Below are positions 37,027 through 47,377 of a DNA stretch of 64,000 bases, piece by piece. Every line of letters starts with the position of its first letter. Position 1 is the first letter of the stretch. Position numbers and translations under genes: made by a program. The notes under the pieces are model-generated. The model did no database searches, was not told the origin of the DNA, and was given only the letters and a program-made list of their open reading frames with translations. Origin of the DNA: Streptomyces sp. CG4 (lineage in GTDB: Bacteria; Actinomycetota; Actinomycetes; Streptomycetales; Streptomycetaceae); NCBI RefSeq assembly GCF_041080655.1, contig NZ_CP163525.1, positions 124,001 through 188,000 on the forward strand, read 5' to 3'.

Positions 37027-37393
37027 GCGCGGACCTTATCGTGATCCGCACGCCTCGCTTCCGTCGCCGGAGGCGGGAACTGCTTCTTCGGCGACCAGAA
37101 CCGTCATGCTCGGCAAGCCCATTGGCTCCGTCGGTGTAAGGCGGGAACGGTTGATACCGAGTTCGGGCAACAGATGTTGATCAAGCGGGTCCAGAATGTT
37201 GTCGAGTCCCGAGAACGCCTCGTCGGCATGTCGGGGTGGGTTCGGACGACGAAGTGGCTCTCATCCACGGCCTCGAGTCCCCGTTCCGCGCGGTCTCGGA
37301 ACCGCTGGTCCACATCCGGGCCTCTCTCCAGCATCTGCGAGACTCGGGAGCACTGCCCGAACCCCGGATCGAGGAAACCCTTACTGAGCTTCT
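37027..37393. other. About 370 bp without a gene
   Basis: It holds the promoter region of the gene at 36514-37026 and the right flank of an IS5 element. Short frames have no family resemblance. Confidence 0.4.
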
Positions 37394-38140
37394 TCAGCGG
37401 TGACTCTCCAGGGTGAGGACGGCCTTGGTCATTGACGTCAGTCGGTTGGGGCTGCAGCGGGCGCGGCGGAAGATCCGCCAGGACTTGAGTCGGGCGAAGG
37501 CCCGCTCGACTGGGCTGCGGAGACGGGAATGTGCTCGGTTGACGTTCTTCTGGTACATGGTCAGCTCGCGGCCGCAGTGCCGTTTGAACGGTGTGCAGAC
37601 GGATCCGCCGGCTCCTTCGTAGGCTTTGTCCGCCAGGACGGGAATCTTCAGGCGTTCACACACGGTAATGATGTGGTGGGTGCGTGCAGCGGTGATGTCC
37701 ACCGTGCGGCCCGGCAAGGCGGGCGAGTACCAGATGATTTCGCCGGCCGGGCCGGTGACGGCCTGGATGTTCACTCCGTGCCGTCTGGCCTTGCCGGAAT
37801 AGTCACGTTCACCGTCGCCGACCCGGTCACACTCGGCGATGGTGCCGTCCAGCAGGACGTGCTCCGGCTTGGCCCACCGCAAGGCGCGGGTGAGCGACGG
37901 GGCCTTGTCCGCCAACAGTGAGGTCACGCTGTGTACGTATGCGTGGGCGGTGGCTTCGCTGATGCGGAAGCCCGCGGCGATCTTGGCGAGGGTGGTGTGC
38001 TCGCGCAGGTACACCAAGGCCACCAGAGCCCACTGGGAGGGGCGGAGCTTGCACCGCCGGTCACCCTCGCGGGTGACGATCAGCATCGTGACTCACTCGA
38101 CAAGGGCATGCGGGAGGTCCAGTGCGCAAGGACAGGTGAC
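37394..38140 (-). pseudogene. IS5-family (DDE_Tnp_4) transposase with nonsense codon near its start
   Basis: From M at 38086 the frame is open for 230 residues and shows the [16 protein letters not shown], the catalytic Asp in [23 protein letters not shown], and the closing [19 protein letters not shown]. Directly upstream, in frame, family-like DLPHALVE is followed by TGA (38093-38095), where relatives have Trp. A start at 38086 would skip the first helix, so activity is doubtful. Confidence 0.65.
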
Positions 38141-38237
38141 CAACAGGGCTCCCTGGTCGGGTGGTTGAGACGTCAGACATCTCGCCCAACAGCCGGGGAG
38201 CCCTGCTCGTTACGCCCCCACAGCCGTCCCCCGATCG

Positions 38238-38435
38238 GTGGCCAGGCTGAAGAAGCTCACTTGCTTCAAGAACCGCTGGTACGGGGAACGCACCCTGCCG
38301 TCACTGGCTCGGCACCTCGAAAAGCTGGGACACCAGGCAGCCCGAGACGACATGAAGGAATTCGACCGCTTCAGGCGGAAGACCCACGATCTCGAATTCT
38401 TCCTCGCCGAGCGCCCCTGGGTCGACCCGGATTAG
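38238..38435 (+). CDS. Short hypothetical frame, possibly the 3' end of a truncated gene
   Basis: 65 residues, GTG start, rich in Arg, Lys and Phe (FKNRWYGERTLPSLARHLEKLG, EFDRFRRKTHDLEFFLAERPW). The frame is open further upstream into IS flank, so this may be the surviving end of a longer protein cut by the IS5 element. No family recognised. It is followed after 12 bp by the next gene with a GAGGGG. Confidence 0.45.
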   Translation: MARLKKLTCFKNRWYGERTLPSLARHLEKLGHQAARDDMKEFDRFRRKTHDLEFFLAERPWVDPD

Positions 38436-38447
38436 AGGGGCACAGAG

Positions 38448-38945
38448 GTGGACCATCAAGAATTCATCACCGAGATCGGCGGCGTGCCGCTCATCGACGA
38501 CGACAGCTTCAGGCTCAAAGCACTCCTGACGGCCGTCGCCCTGGTACGGCGCAGCGCCGAGCCCGAGGCGTTCACCTCACTCGGCGCGTATCTCGACCCC
38601 GAGAACGCCCAGCGCATCTTCGACCGCCACGCGCGGTCGAAGGTCGAGGATCTGGCATGGGAAGAGGTTCCCCCCTCGACTCCCCCGCTCAACCGCAGGC
38701 CCATGTCCGCGACTTCGCTCTCCTCCAGATCGCCGCCTTCTGCGGCACCATCGCAACCCGGTGCGTGGAGATCGCCCTGGCATGGTGGGTCCTGGCAGAG
38801 ACCGGAAACGACACACTGCTCGGCGCGCTCATCGCGCTCGGTATCGCATCGGACGTCCTCTCCCGGGGTGCACTGGGCTGGCTCGGGGACCGGTTCCCCG
38901 CCCGCCGGGTCATCCTGTGCTGCTTCGCCGGCTCCGCTCTGGTAA
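38448..38945 (+). CDS. Hypothetical protein overlapping the MFS gene
   Basis: GTG start with GAGGGG eight bases ahead. The first 75 residues look coding (FITEIGGVPLIDDDSFRLKA, LGAYLDPENAQRIFDRHARS). After about 38670 the frame is merely the shifted reading of the MFS gene, so the true end is probably near there or lost through a shift in the CCCCCC run. No family recognised. Position suggests an operon with 38238-38435 and the transporter. Confidence 0.45.
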   Translation: MDHQEFITEIGGVPLIDDDSFRLKALLTAVALVRRSAEPEAFTSLGAYLDPENAQRIFDRHARSKVEDLAWEEVPPSTPPLNRRPMSATSLSSRSPPSAAPSQPGAWRSPWHGGSWQRPETTHCSARSSRSVSHRTSSPGVHWAGSGTGSPPAGSSCAASPAPLW

Positions 38946-40029
38946 GCGGAATGCTCACCTGGCTTGCCCTCGTCGGCGCGTATCAGCTGTGGGCTGTCGT
39001 AATCGGGATCATGCTGCTCGGCATCAGCCTTGGGGTACGAGAACCACTCCTCATGTCCATGATCCGACGGCTGCTGGAGGCCACCTCGGTCGCGGGCGCT
39101 GTCCGAATTCGCAGCACGGTGATGTCGCTGTCCTACTTCGCCGGACCGATCGTTGCCGGTGTTCTGATCGGCCCACTGGGGTATTCCGCAGTCCTTACCA
39201 CCGCCTTTTGCGTCGTGGCCGTCTCAGCCCTGCTGGTCGCCATGCTGCGTGTCCCGGACACCGAAACCCAGTCCATGGCTGCGAAAGCCGGAGGCTTCGC
39301 CGCATGGGCGTCAGGAACGAAAGCAGGGTTCCAGGCCATCCGGCGTGTCAGCCCCGAATGGCGCCTGGCGATGCTGACGATGGTGGTCAACTTCGCGTTG
39401 TATCCCGTCTTCAACGTCATCGTGCCCGTCCTGGTTGCGCAGCGCTATCCCGACCAGACCTGGGTGCTGAGCGTCGTGGAGTCGTCATTCGCGGTTGGGC
39501 TCATTGTCGACAGCGCCTATCTGGTGGGGCTGAGCGACAAACTGCTCGGCAGACGGCGTACGGTCCTCGCGGGCTTCGCGGTCCTCGGCGCCGGCTTCGC
39601 CGGAACCGGACTGGCCGTCGGCGCTCTGCACATCGCCAGCGCCGTGGCCTTCACCGCTGCGGGCTCGCTCCTGCTGATGCTCTCGGGTGTCGGGCTGTGC
39701 ATGGTCACGACCAACACCGGCACCGTGCGGCTGCTCGCGACACCGGCGGCGTACCGGAATCGGTGATCGCTGCCGCGCCCTTCCTGTCCGGCGTCGTCAT
39801 GCCGCTCGGATCAGTCACAAGCAGCCTGATCTCACACGCCTCCGGCGGAATGTGGGCCCTCTTCCTCCTCGGCGCGGCGATCTGCGTCTGCTCGGTCATC
39901 GCGGCCCGGGACACGGTCCTCACCCGATATCTCGACCTACCAGACGAAGAACTCGACGACATCTACCTCCGGGAATTCCCCCACGCCTTTGCAGGCGAAG
40001 CACAAGAGACACAGGCGGCTCGCCGATGA
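38657..40029 (+). pseudogene. MFS transporter with one frameshift near 39762
   Basis: From ATG 38657 the frame encodes ten or so membrane segments of the MFS_3 type, with the A-like motif DVLSRGALGWLGDRFPARR between helices 2 and 3. At 39764 a TGA stops it. The +1-shifted frame continues without a gap (VIAAAPFLSGVVMPLGSVTS) through the last two helices to 40029. Loss of one base after CCGGAATC explains it. It may be a real mutation or a sequencing error. Confidence 0.75.
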
Positions 40030-40390
40030 AGGAGTTGGCTTTGCAGGCGAGTTTCAAGAACGTCTGTTGCTCAGCGGTGAGATCGCCGCGTTCCGCGGGA
40101 GAGTGATGTCGCCGAGTTTCGCGAACGGCTGGGTGCTTGCTTCGGGAGCATGGTTGTGCCCTGCGCGATGAGAGGCTCAAGTACTGCCGCAGTTCACTGT
40201 CCAATGCCCGCTGGGCGTTGATCGAGTCTGTGCTGAGAGCTTGGTGGACCGAGCGGCTCCAACATGCGTTGAACATTGGAACGCCGCCCGAGTCGCTCAG
40301 GCGGCCGCCCGTGCGACCGCCACCGCCCAGCCGATGCAGACAAGATTGACCGCCAGCCGGACCACCGCGCCGACGGGACGTTCCAGCAGG
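40030..40390. other. Mobile DNA debris
   Basis: At 40190-40270 the plus strand reads LSNARWALIESVLRAW, the beginning of an IS5 transposase, without continuation. A piece at 40030-40110 reads on the minus strand as LTAEQQTFLKLACKANSF, unidentified. No intact gene. Confidence 0.4.
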
Positions 40391-40845
40391 CGCGGCCGCG
40401 GCGCACGCCTTCCACCCGCCCGGCACCGCCGAAGCCTGGGTCGCCGGCCACCTGATCACCATCCTGCACGGCCAGGCCGCCCGCGCCGCGCAAGAGATCA
40501 CCGCGCAGGCCGCACGAGCCCGCCTGCGTGGAGCCAAACGCGTGGCCTCGGCGCCTGCGTCGGCTACCTCACCGGCACCTCGACCAGCTCTGTTATGACA
40601 CCGCCCGGGCGCCCGGCTGGCCAATCTCCACCGGCGCGATCGAGGGCGGCTGCCGCCACCTGATCGGCGACCGCCTCGACATCACCGGCGCCCGCTGGGG
40701 CCTGGACGGCGCCGAAGCCGTCCTCAAACTCCGCGCCCTGAACGACAACGACGACTTCGGCGAGTACTGGCGCTACCACCTCGCTCGGGAGCACGAACGT
40801 CTCTACCCCACCCCCGACCAGCACAACTACCAACTCACGGCATGA
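40391..40845 (+). pseudogene. ISKra4-family transposase C-terminal remnant
   Basis: Two frames: first AEAWVAGHLITILHGQAARAA, then from about 40590 WPISTGAIEGGCRHLIGDR and DITGARWGLDGAEAVLKLRAL, the typical ISKra4 ending with the catalytic Glu in GAIEG. The N-terminal half is absent. Confidence 0.65.
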
Positions 40846-40879
40846 TCAGGCACTTCATGGCATACCGAACCCGAACACC

Positions 40880-41759
40880 ATGTCGGGCCAGTCCGTGTCA
40901 GGTATTCCGTCGTTGAGCGCCCCGCTGATCGTCCGCTCTTCGTAGCTGAAGTGGGATTCCTAGCGGCTGGCATCGTCGGCGTTGCCGCCATACTGCTGGG
41001 CGCCGGTGCATTCCTGTCGGTGCCGTCCGACTCGGGATCGGACAACACCCAGTACACGTGGTACCTGATCTACATGGCACTGCAATGGGCATGCTGGGCA
41101 CCGGGCTTCCCACCCTCCCCCCCCCCGGACTGATGACCGTGCTCCCGCGCATGCTCGACACACAGGGACAGACTGCGGATCATCGTCAACTGCGTCGAGT
41201 TCAGGACCACTTCATCCTGCCGTGCGAGGTGGACGCTGATGCTGCAGAGCTGCTGGCCCGCGCCCAGAAAGCCTCCGCCACCGTCTTGGGGACCGCCGTA
41301 CACGAGAAGGACCTGATCGACCGCCAGCACAACGACCTGGCCCTTCCCACACAGGTCTGGGCGATCGCCCGCAACCTCACCGAGTACACCCGCCTCACGG
41401 CCGATCTCCCCCAGCAGGCCGACACTCCCGTGCTCCAGAAAGCCGCCAGCACGCGCCGAGCCCAGCTCGACACGATCCGGCAGGGAATCGACCGTCGGGT
41501 CGCCGCACTGGAGGAGTACGCAGACAAGGCCGCCGAGGCGGACAGGTGCTACACGGAGTGGGAGCAGACCCGACAACTCACGGCAGGCGACGACGACGTG
41601 CTCGCCCTGCTGGCCGACACCGCCGCGGACGAAATCGCCGTGGCCGAGGTACAGGCAATGACCGCACAGGCACGCACCATCGCCGAGGCCCTGCACAGCG
41701 CCGTCGGCACAGCGCGGGCCGCTGGCGCCAGGGCACTGCCCCGCACCGCTGGGGCATGA
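40880..41759 (+). pseudogene. Hypothetical membrane protein, truncated and frameshifted
   Basis: The open sequence begins without a start against the ISKra4 remnant (VVERPADRPLFVAEVG), passes a hydrophobic segment (LAAGIVGVAAILLGAGAFL) and then shifts frame near 41085. The second frame runs to 41759 with long charged helices (VLQKAASTRRAQLDTIRQGI, TADEIAVAEVQ-like). It looks like a membrane-anchored coiled-coil protein that lost its N-terminus. No family recognised. Confidence 0.45.
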
Positions 41760-42254
41760 GCATCATCCCCTGACGCAGCCACGCCATGAAACCCTGGCGC
41801 CCGGCCTCCCTGGGCAACGCGATCGACAGGCTATCGGCAGGCTGACGGGCCAGTTCCAGGACCGAGGCAAGGGCGGTGGCGATGAACAGGAGCGTGCCGG
41901 ACCGGCTGTGCCACGCCACGGGGCAAATGGCCCACCGCCGTGGCTTGGAGCGACCGGCGGCCGAGTGCCGTACCGATTGCCGTGCGACGCTAGCTGGACG
42001 AGTTCGCCGACCGGCTGGGCGAGTTGCTCACCGAACGCACGTAGTGCGTGATGGTGACTGGCCAGGTGGTTGGCACGGGTTCCTTCAGCGTGTGTGGATC
42101 GGCCGGGGCAGGAGGTTGCGCAGGAGCTCCGCCGTATCGGGCTCCATTTCGACCCCGCCGCCGATCGAGTCATTGCTGCGGTGCAGGCGTGCGGCGGCCT
42201 CACGGAGTGCATCGATGTCGCCGGAAACGTGGTGGGCGAAGAAGAGATCATGGC
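41760..42254. other. About 500 bp, unidentified degenerate sequence
   Basis: Coding-like pieces occur on the minus strand (SGTLLFIATALASVLELARQ) and plus strand (GQEVAQELRRIGLHFDP), but nothing continuous or recognisable. Confidence 0.3.
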
Positions 42255-42271
42255 ACCGTATGTTGATCTAG

Positions 42272-42472
42272 AACCGGGCCCACCTGCTCCACGCACTCGC
42301 CGAGTTCGAAGCGTTCTACAAACAGCATCGTCCCCAGTCCACCCTGCGGAGTGCAGCATCCCTGAGGCCCGTCCCTGAACCAATTACCGAACCCGACCGA
42401 CTCGACCGGCTGGGCATCCACCGACGTGACCGACTCAGCGGCAATCTCCACGAGTACGCACATGCGGCCTGA
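42272..42472 (+). pseudogene. Integrase-core transposase, C-terminal remnant
   Basis: HLLHALAEFEAFYKQHRPQS, then PVPEPITEPDRLDRLGIHRR, is the end of an rve-type transposase (IS3/IS481 kind) often seen in Streptomyces. Upstream catalytic parts are missing. Confidence 0.6.
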
Positions 42473-42513
42473 CCTGCCAAGACTTAACGTGCTCCCTGGA
42501 GGGACGGGCCGCC

Positions 42514-42780
42514 ATGGCGTTGCGTAGGGCGGCCCGTGAGTCGAGGATCCGGTTGCTCACGTACCTGCGATTCCCGTCGCAACCAGGGACAGGGTGGGAT
42601 CGGCTGACCTGGCTGCAAGCCATCGACGCGACCTGGAACTCGTTGGTCACCATGGACTCGGCCTGGCAGCGCGACGACGGATTCAACGGTGACCGGTGGA
42701 GACCTACTCCCACAGCCGAGTCTCTGGCGGTCGACATGGCGCGGTGGGCAGCGGCCGGCGGCACCCAGGCGCAGCAGTGA
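42514..42780 (+). CDS. Short hypothetical frame, 88 aa
   Basis: The frame MALRRAARESRIRLLTYLRF, with later DRLTWLQAIDATWNSLVTMD, has reasonable codon bias and a GGAGGG about 20 bases before the ATG. No family was recognised. It may be a fragment. Confidence 0.35.
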   Translation: MALRRAARESRIRLLTYLRFPSQPGTGWDRLTWLQAIDATWNSLVTMDSAWQRDDGFNGDRWRPTPTAESLAVDMARWAAAGGTQAQQ

Positions 42781-42856
42781 CTTCGAGTGTGTTACCAAGT
42801 TGCCGGTGGGCATGGCGAATTGGGGTGTGCGGCAAGGCTGGCGGGAGGCATCCCTG

Positions 42857-43054
42857 TCAGGCAGTCGCGGCCGCGCCGGTGATGGTCTTCCAGACGCGGA
42901 ATCGTTCGGCCATGTCGAAGCGGTAGTCACTCGCTGTGGTCAGACGCCGTCGGGATCGCAAGTGCGAGGAGATCCGGGAGAACGCGGCGAGGAATCTCTG
43001 CGCCGCTCCGACGGAGCGCAGGCCCTTCATGGCGCGCCGGGCGCGTTGCGGCAT
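42857..43054 (-). pseudogene. IS6-family transposase C-terminal remnant
   Basis: KGLRSVGAAQRFLAAFSRIS and the closing DMAERFRVWKTITG match the end of IS6-type transposases after the catalytic Glu motif. Everything upstream is gone. Confidence 0.6.
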
Positions 43055-43472
43055 CGTGCGCGTCGGGAGCTACATGCCGCCTCCGACGCCAGGTAGCCCC
43101 CGTCGACGCACTTCGGCGCGACGTGCGTCTCGACGGACATCCCCATGCACCGCGCAATGCACAGCCCGGTGGCATCTCAACGCATATCTCGCGGTGGCCG
43201 AGCAACCAGTCACCCCGACCAGCCCTCTTCTCTCAAAAGCACCACGAGCACAACACCCCCCGTCGAACACAGTTGGTCACCCTCCGACTACCCCAGACCG
43301 ATCAATTGTCATATTTCGATTCAAAAGAGCACAAATCACGACCTAGCTCTTTACATGCCCATGCCAGACTACGCAGGGTTTGCCCGGGATCGCCCGATCC
43401 TCGCGGTGGGCAACAGCACCGCGCGTACGGGCGGTTGGTGAACCGGCCGCCCATGTGCTCAAAGGAACCGAA
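43055..43472. promoter_or_regulatory. Upstream region of the M4 protease gene
   Basis: About 420 bp without a gene. The part 43280-43340 is unusually AT-rich for this genome (around TTGTCATATTTCGATTCAAA) and probably holds the promoter. The ribosome site AAAGGA precedes the ATG by seven bases. Confidence 0.45.
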
Positions 43473-45239
43473 ATGCGTCGACCCCACATACGCAACCTGG
43501 CGATAGCCGTCGCGGCGACCACGGCCGCGACCCTCACCTCAGGCGTGGCAGGCACCGCCACCGCAGCACCTACGGCTACTCCCGCCTCAGCTCCCGGCTC
43601 CTCCCCCGCAGACGCCTCGATCGTGGACGCGGCCCGCGCCGCCGCGTACACTCACTCCTCCGCCACCGGCGTCGGCAAGGACGACACCCTCAAGGCCACC
43701 GACGTCCTGGTCGACCCGGATGGCAAACAGCACGTCCGCTTCATACGGACCCACCATGACCTGCCGGTCCTCGGCGGCGACCTCGTCATCCACCTGGACG
43801 CCGAGTCGGCCTACCAGGACGTCACCCGGGCCGCCGGCAAGCCGGTCGAGGTGCGGTCCCTCAGCGCGAAGCTGTCGGCCGGGCAGGCCCAGGAGAGGGC
43901 CGCGGCCGCGGTGCAGGGCGAAGCCGGTGAGGCCCAGCTGGTCATCGACGCCCGCGCCGGCCGGACCGCGCTGGCCTACCAGGTGCAGGTGACCGGCAGC
44001 CGCACCGACGAGACCGGCGGCGTCTACACGGTCGTCGTCGACGCCGCCACCGGCACCGTCCTCAGCAACATCCCGGCCAACGACGCGTTCCTGTCGCCCG
44101 CCGTCCAGAACACGCTTCGCGAGCGGGGCGAGCGGCTCAGCCCCGCGACCGGGCCGACCGCCAACGCACCGGCCGCCGCGGGCCCGGCCGACGGCACCGG
44201 TCAGTCCCTCTTCTCCGGCACCGTCCCGCTCTCCACGACCCAGACCGCGACGAACTCCTTCACCCTCAAGGACTCCACCCGCGGCAACACCGAAACGCGG
44301 GACGCGGGCGGCGAGAACCTGCAGAAGTTCACCGACGGCAAGGCCTTCACCAGCGAGAACAACCACTGGGGCAATGGCACGACCAGCGACCGCAGCACCG
44401 CCGCGGTGGACGCCCAGTACGGCATCACCAGCACCCTCGACTTCTACAAGAAGGCGTTCGGGCGTAACGGCATCAAGAAGGACGCCGAGGGCGCGCACGC
44501 CCTGGTCCACTTCGGCAAGAACGTCGGCAACGCCTTCTGGTCCTCCAACTGCGGTTGCATGCTCTACGGCGACGGTGACGGCAAGGAATTCACCAAGCCG
44601 CTGGTCGTCCTGGACGTCACCGGCCATGAACTCACCCACGGCGTCGTGGCGGAGACCGCCCGCCTCGAGCCCACCCGTGTGGACGAGGAGGGTCATCAGT
44701 TCGGCGAGCCCGGCGCCCTGAACGAGTCGCTCGCGGACATCTTCGGCTGCTCGGTGGAGTTCGCGGCGAACAACCCGCAGAACCCGCCGAACTACCTGAT
44801 AGGCGAGAAGGTCGGCCTCAAGCAGGGGTTCCTGCGGCGGCTGGACAAGCCCTCCCTCGACAAGCTTGAGCACACCATCGACTACTGGTCGGAGAACGCG
44901 AAGGACGCCGAGGTGCACGCCGGCTCCGGTGTCTCCTCACACGCCTTCTACCTCCTCGCCGAGGGCAGCGGGAAGAAGACGATCGGCGGCATCGAGTATG
45001 ACTCGCCCACGTATGACGGCTCCGAGGTGACCGGCATTGGACGGGACAAGGCCGCAAAGATCTACTACCAGGCGCTGACCCGGTACATGGTCCCCACGAC
45101 GGACTTCCACGACGCTCGGACCGCGACCCTGAAAGCCGCCGCGGACCTCTACGGCGCCAGCAGCACCGAGTACAAGACAGTGGACAAGTCATGGGCCGCC
45201 GTGAACGTCACGGAAGCCAACACGCCCACCAAGCACTGA
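43473..45239 (+). CDS. Secreted M4 (thermolysin-family) metalloprotease
   Basis: A 588-residue preproenzyme. Residues 1-33 are a signal peptide (basic start, AIAVAATTAATLTSGVAGTA, cut near ATAA). Residues up to about 210 form the FTP/PepSY-type propeptide (HVRFIRTHHDLPVLGGDLVI). The mature enzyme has the zinc motif GHELTHGVV and, downstream, GALNESLADIFG giving the third ligand Glu; the active-site His lies in the C-terminal block (VHAGSGVSSHAFYLLAEGS). Order and size match griselysin-like proteases of Streptomyces. It would degrade extracellular protein. All catalytic residues are present. Confidence 0.9.
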   Translation: MRRPHIRNLAIAVAATTAATLTSGVAGTATAAPTATPASAPGSSPADASIVDAARAAAYTHSSATGVGKDDTLKATDVLVDPDGKQHVRFIRTHHDLPVLGGDLVIHLDAESAYQDVTRAAGKPVEVRSLSAKLSAGQAQERAAAAVQGEAGEAQLVIDARAGRTALAYQVQVTGSRTDETGGVYTVVVDAATGTVLSNIPANDAFLSPAVQNTLRERGERLSPATGPTANAPAAAGPADGTGQSLFSGTVPLSTTQTATNSFTLKDSTRGNTETRDAGGENLQKFTDGKAFTSENNHWGNGTTSDRSTAAVDAQYGITSTLDFYKKAFGRNGIKKDAEGAHALVHFGKNVGNAFWSSNCGCMLYGDGDGKEFTKPLVVLDVTGHELTHGVVAETARLEPTRVDEEGHQFGEPGALNESLADIFGCSVEFAANNPQNPPNYLIGEKVGLKQGFLRRLDKPSLDKLEHTIDYWSENAKDAEVHAGSGVSSHAFYLLAEGSGKKTIGGIEYDSPTYDGSEVTGIGRDKAAKIYYQALTRYMVPTTDFHDARTATLKAAADLYGASSTEYKTVDKSWAAVNVTEANTPTKH

Positions 45240-45292
45240 ACCGGCCGGTGCCCCCGGTGAGGATGCTGTTGGTCAATTCGGGGGCCTGCGTG

Positions 45293-45335
45293 ACGGCGGT
45301 CTCCAAGACCCGGTTGTGGTCTTGAGGACCGCCGT
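45293..45335 (+). terminator. Long hairpin downstream of the protease
   Basis: ACGGCGGTC and AAGACC pair with GGTCTT and GACCGCCGT across a small internal loop. The hairpin lies 54 bp after the stop and directly before an IS1182 fragment, so it may be either the protease terminator or part of the IS end. Confidence 0.55.
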
Positions 45336-45356
45336 TGTCGCATGAGAAGGGCGTCA

Positions 45357-45545
45357 ATGTCGATGCGGCCGAAGGAGCCGGGCGAGATGCCGGCGGGGAC
45401 GGCTTGGGTGGCGAACGCCGCGTTCCCCAAGGGCAGCCTGGCGACCCGGCCCCGGGAGGAGTTCGGCGCGCTGTTCACCAATGAGCAGTTCGCCGGCCTC
45501 TTCCCGTCTCAGGGCAAGCCGGCCCGGTCGCCGCGCCGACTTGCG
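45357..45545 (+). pseudogene. IS1182-family transposase N-terminal remnant
   Basis: MSMRPKEPGEMPAGTAWVA, then LFTNEQFAGLFPSQGKPA, is the start of Streptomyces IS1182 transposases. The match ends after about 60 residues. Confidence 0.6.
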
Positions 45546-46240
45546 CCGTTCAGCATCACGGCATCGGAGGCGGCCGCCTGGGAGCCGAGGGCGTCGAGGA
45601 TCCCTGCCCTGGAGCTGGCCGATCTTCTCGTTGCCGTAGAAGGCATAGGCCGCGACATCGCCCTCGGCGAGCCGGTCGTAAGCGATGACCTTGACGCCTC
45701 CTTGACGGCCGCGTCCACCCGGCCCTTCGGCGAACACGCTCTTCATCTGGCGGCGGCAGGTCGCAACGCGAAGGCGGGGTGTCGTCGCGGTCGCGCGTGT
45801 GATGAAGGCAGACGTCAGAGAACTGGTCCACAGTGATCTCGGTGCGCAGCGCGCGGGCTTCGGCGCTGTAGCGCCGCACGACATCCGCGCGGCCCTCCTG
45901 TACGTCCAGCGATACGCCCTTGACTGGTCGGCACGCCCCGCACACTCATCGACAGGGCGGCCCCGTCGGCTCGTTGACCGCAGAACCAACGGGGAACCCG
46001 ATCGAGCCTGGGGAAATTCGCTTCGCAGATCCCCATCGCCAAGGGCTCGTACACACCCGTGACGCGAGATCCCATACTGAAGCGCACAGTGAGCAGCCGT
46101 TTCCCGCCGGTGACCCGCCGCCGCTCCGGTACCTGGATACAGAGGCTGGTCGCTCCTTCGCTGCGGCGGTTTCCCCTGAGCTGTCACCACCATCGCTTCC
46201 GCCGTGTCGAGACGCCGCCGTGCCGACCTGCAGGCATACG
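45546..46240. other. About 700 bp of unidentified degenerate sequence
   Basis: On the minus strand pieces such as TVDQFSDVCLHHTRDRDDTP and VKVIAYDRLAEGDVAAYAFY look coding but lie in different frames; the gene they came from was not recognised. No intact gene. Confidence 0.35.
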
Positions 46241-46405
46241 GGCGGTCAGCTCGGGACTCACCGATCGGCAGCGCCAGGTGATCGAGGTCGTCAGGGCCTC
46301 CGTGCAGCTACGCGGCATCCGCCGTCGATGCGCGAGATCGGCCAGGCCGTCGGCCTCTCCCGCACCTCCTCGGTCGCACATCAGCTGATGGCGCTGGAGC
46401 GTTGA
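46241..46405 (+). pseudogene. LexA repressor, N-terminal fragment
   Basis: LTDRQRQVIEVVRASVQLRG and, after a one-base shift near 46325, PSMREIGQAVGLSRTSSVAH, then QLMALER and a stop. This is the LexA winged-helix domain. The linker and the Ser/Lys autoprotease domain are missing. The intact lexA is expected elsewhere in the genome. Confidence 0.65.
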
Positions 46406-46629
46406 AGCTCGGCGGTCGGCCTCGGCAGAGGAAAACGGTGTTACAGCTACACGCCGTGCCCGATCACCTCGGCCGAGAACCCATAGTCCGTGTACGACGG
46501 CGTGCTCACGACCAGCGCTTCCCCCGACGACTCACACCAAGAGCATCTCGCGGCGCCACGAGCACCATGACAACGCCATTGAGACTGGCCTTCAGACGCT
46601 GTGACTGCCAACCCTGCGAACTGTGCCGA

Positions 46630-47151
46630 TCAGCGATCCCACCAGGCGGGCAGCTCCGGGACGTCCAGCAAGAACCCACGCCGCCGACCAGGCAGCACAC
46701 CGATCGCCGAGCCGGCGCTGTGGCGTCGCTGGAAGTCGCGGGCGCCCTCCCTGTTCCGCTCGGTGAACCGAAAAGCTTTGCTCGCCTCGCGTGCGCATCC
46801 GTTGCCGGGATCCGTCCAGGCGACCTCGAGCTGCACCGTCCAGTGGCCCGGCCCCCGCGGGTTCTTGGCAAACGAGGTGCACGCCGCCACGACCTCCCCG
46901 CGCACGGCTGAGCCTGAGCGGCGCAGCTGTCGCAGGTGCCGATAGTGCGCAAGGCGCAACAGCCTGGTCCAGCTGATGACAGCGGCAGCAGCTCCGCCGA
47001 TGCCCACCAGCGGGATCACTGTGTCCACGATGGCCGGATCATCAGTCAGCAGCCTTGCGAGGACGGCGGCAGCCGTGGCGCCAAGAATAAACCCGACGAA
47101 GGGCGTGACAATCGCTCCCACCACCAGGAGCGCGATCCGGACGATCCGCAT
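46630..47151 (-). CDS. Small membrane protein, DUF3592-like
   Basis: A 173-residue protein with two N-terminal membrane segments (IALLVVGAIVTPFVGFILGA, and IPLVGIGGAAAAVI) followed by a soluble beta-rich end (AVRGEVVAACTSF, WTVQLEVAWTDPGNG). The order matches DUF3592-type proteins. The start at 47151 fits the first membrane helix; the frame is open further up without sense. Function unknown. Confidence 0.55.
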   Translation of the reverse strand: MRIVRIALLVVGAIVTPFVGFILGATAAAVLARLLTDDPAIVDTVIPLVGIGGAAAAVISWTRLLRLAHYRHLRQLRRSGSAVRGEVVAACTSFAKNPRGPGHWTVQLEVAWTDPGNGCAREASKAFRFTERNREGARDFQRRHSAGSAIGVLPGRRRGFLLDVPELPAWWDR

Positions 47152-47377
47152 GAGGGGAGATCCTAGTTCTCGCCCTCCTAGGCCGGCGCCCGCGCCCCGC
47201 CCACCAGCCCACTCCAGGAACAGGCCTATCAACTTTGGCAGCGGCGCCTGCTCGGATGGGTTCGCCCCACGGGCGCGAACCTCGACGTACCAACTGCAGT
47301 GTCTTCGGGCAAATTGCGCGCCTGCACCCCGCCCGTTCTCAGAGATCGTCTTAACTGGCGTGATCACTAGTGCCGCA

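Noticed and set aside
37931..39766. 611-residue frame suggesting a large N-terminal extension of the MFS protein
   Set aside because: The extension is the wrong-frame reading of IS flank and of the two small genes; the transporter begins at 38657.
45546..46193. Minus-strand frame as a real gene
   Set aside because: Coding-like pieces lie in different frames and no family could be recognised; treated as debris.
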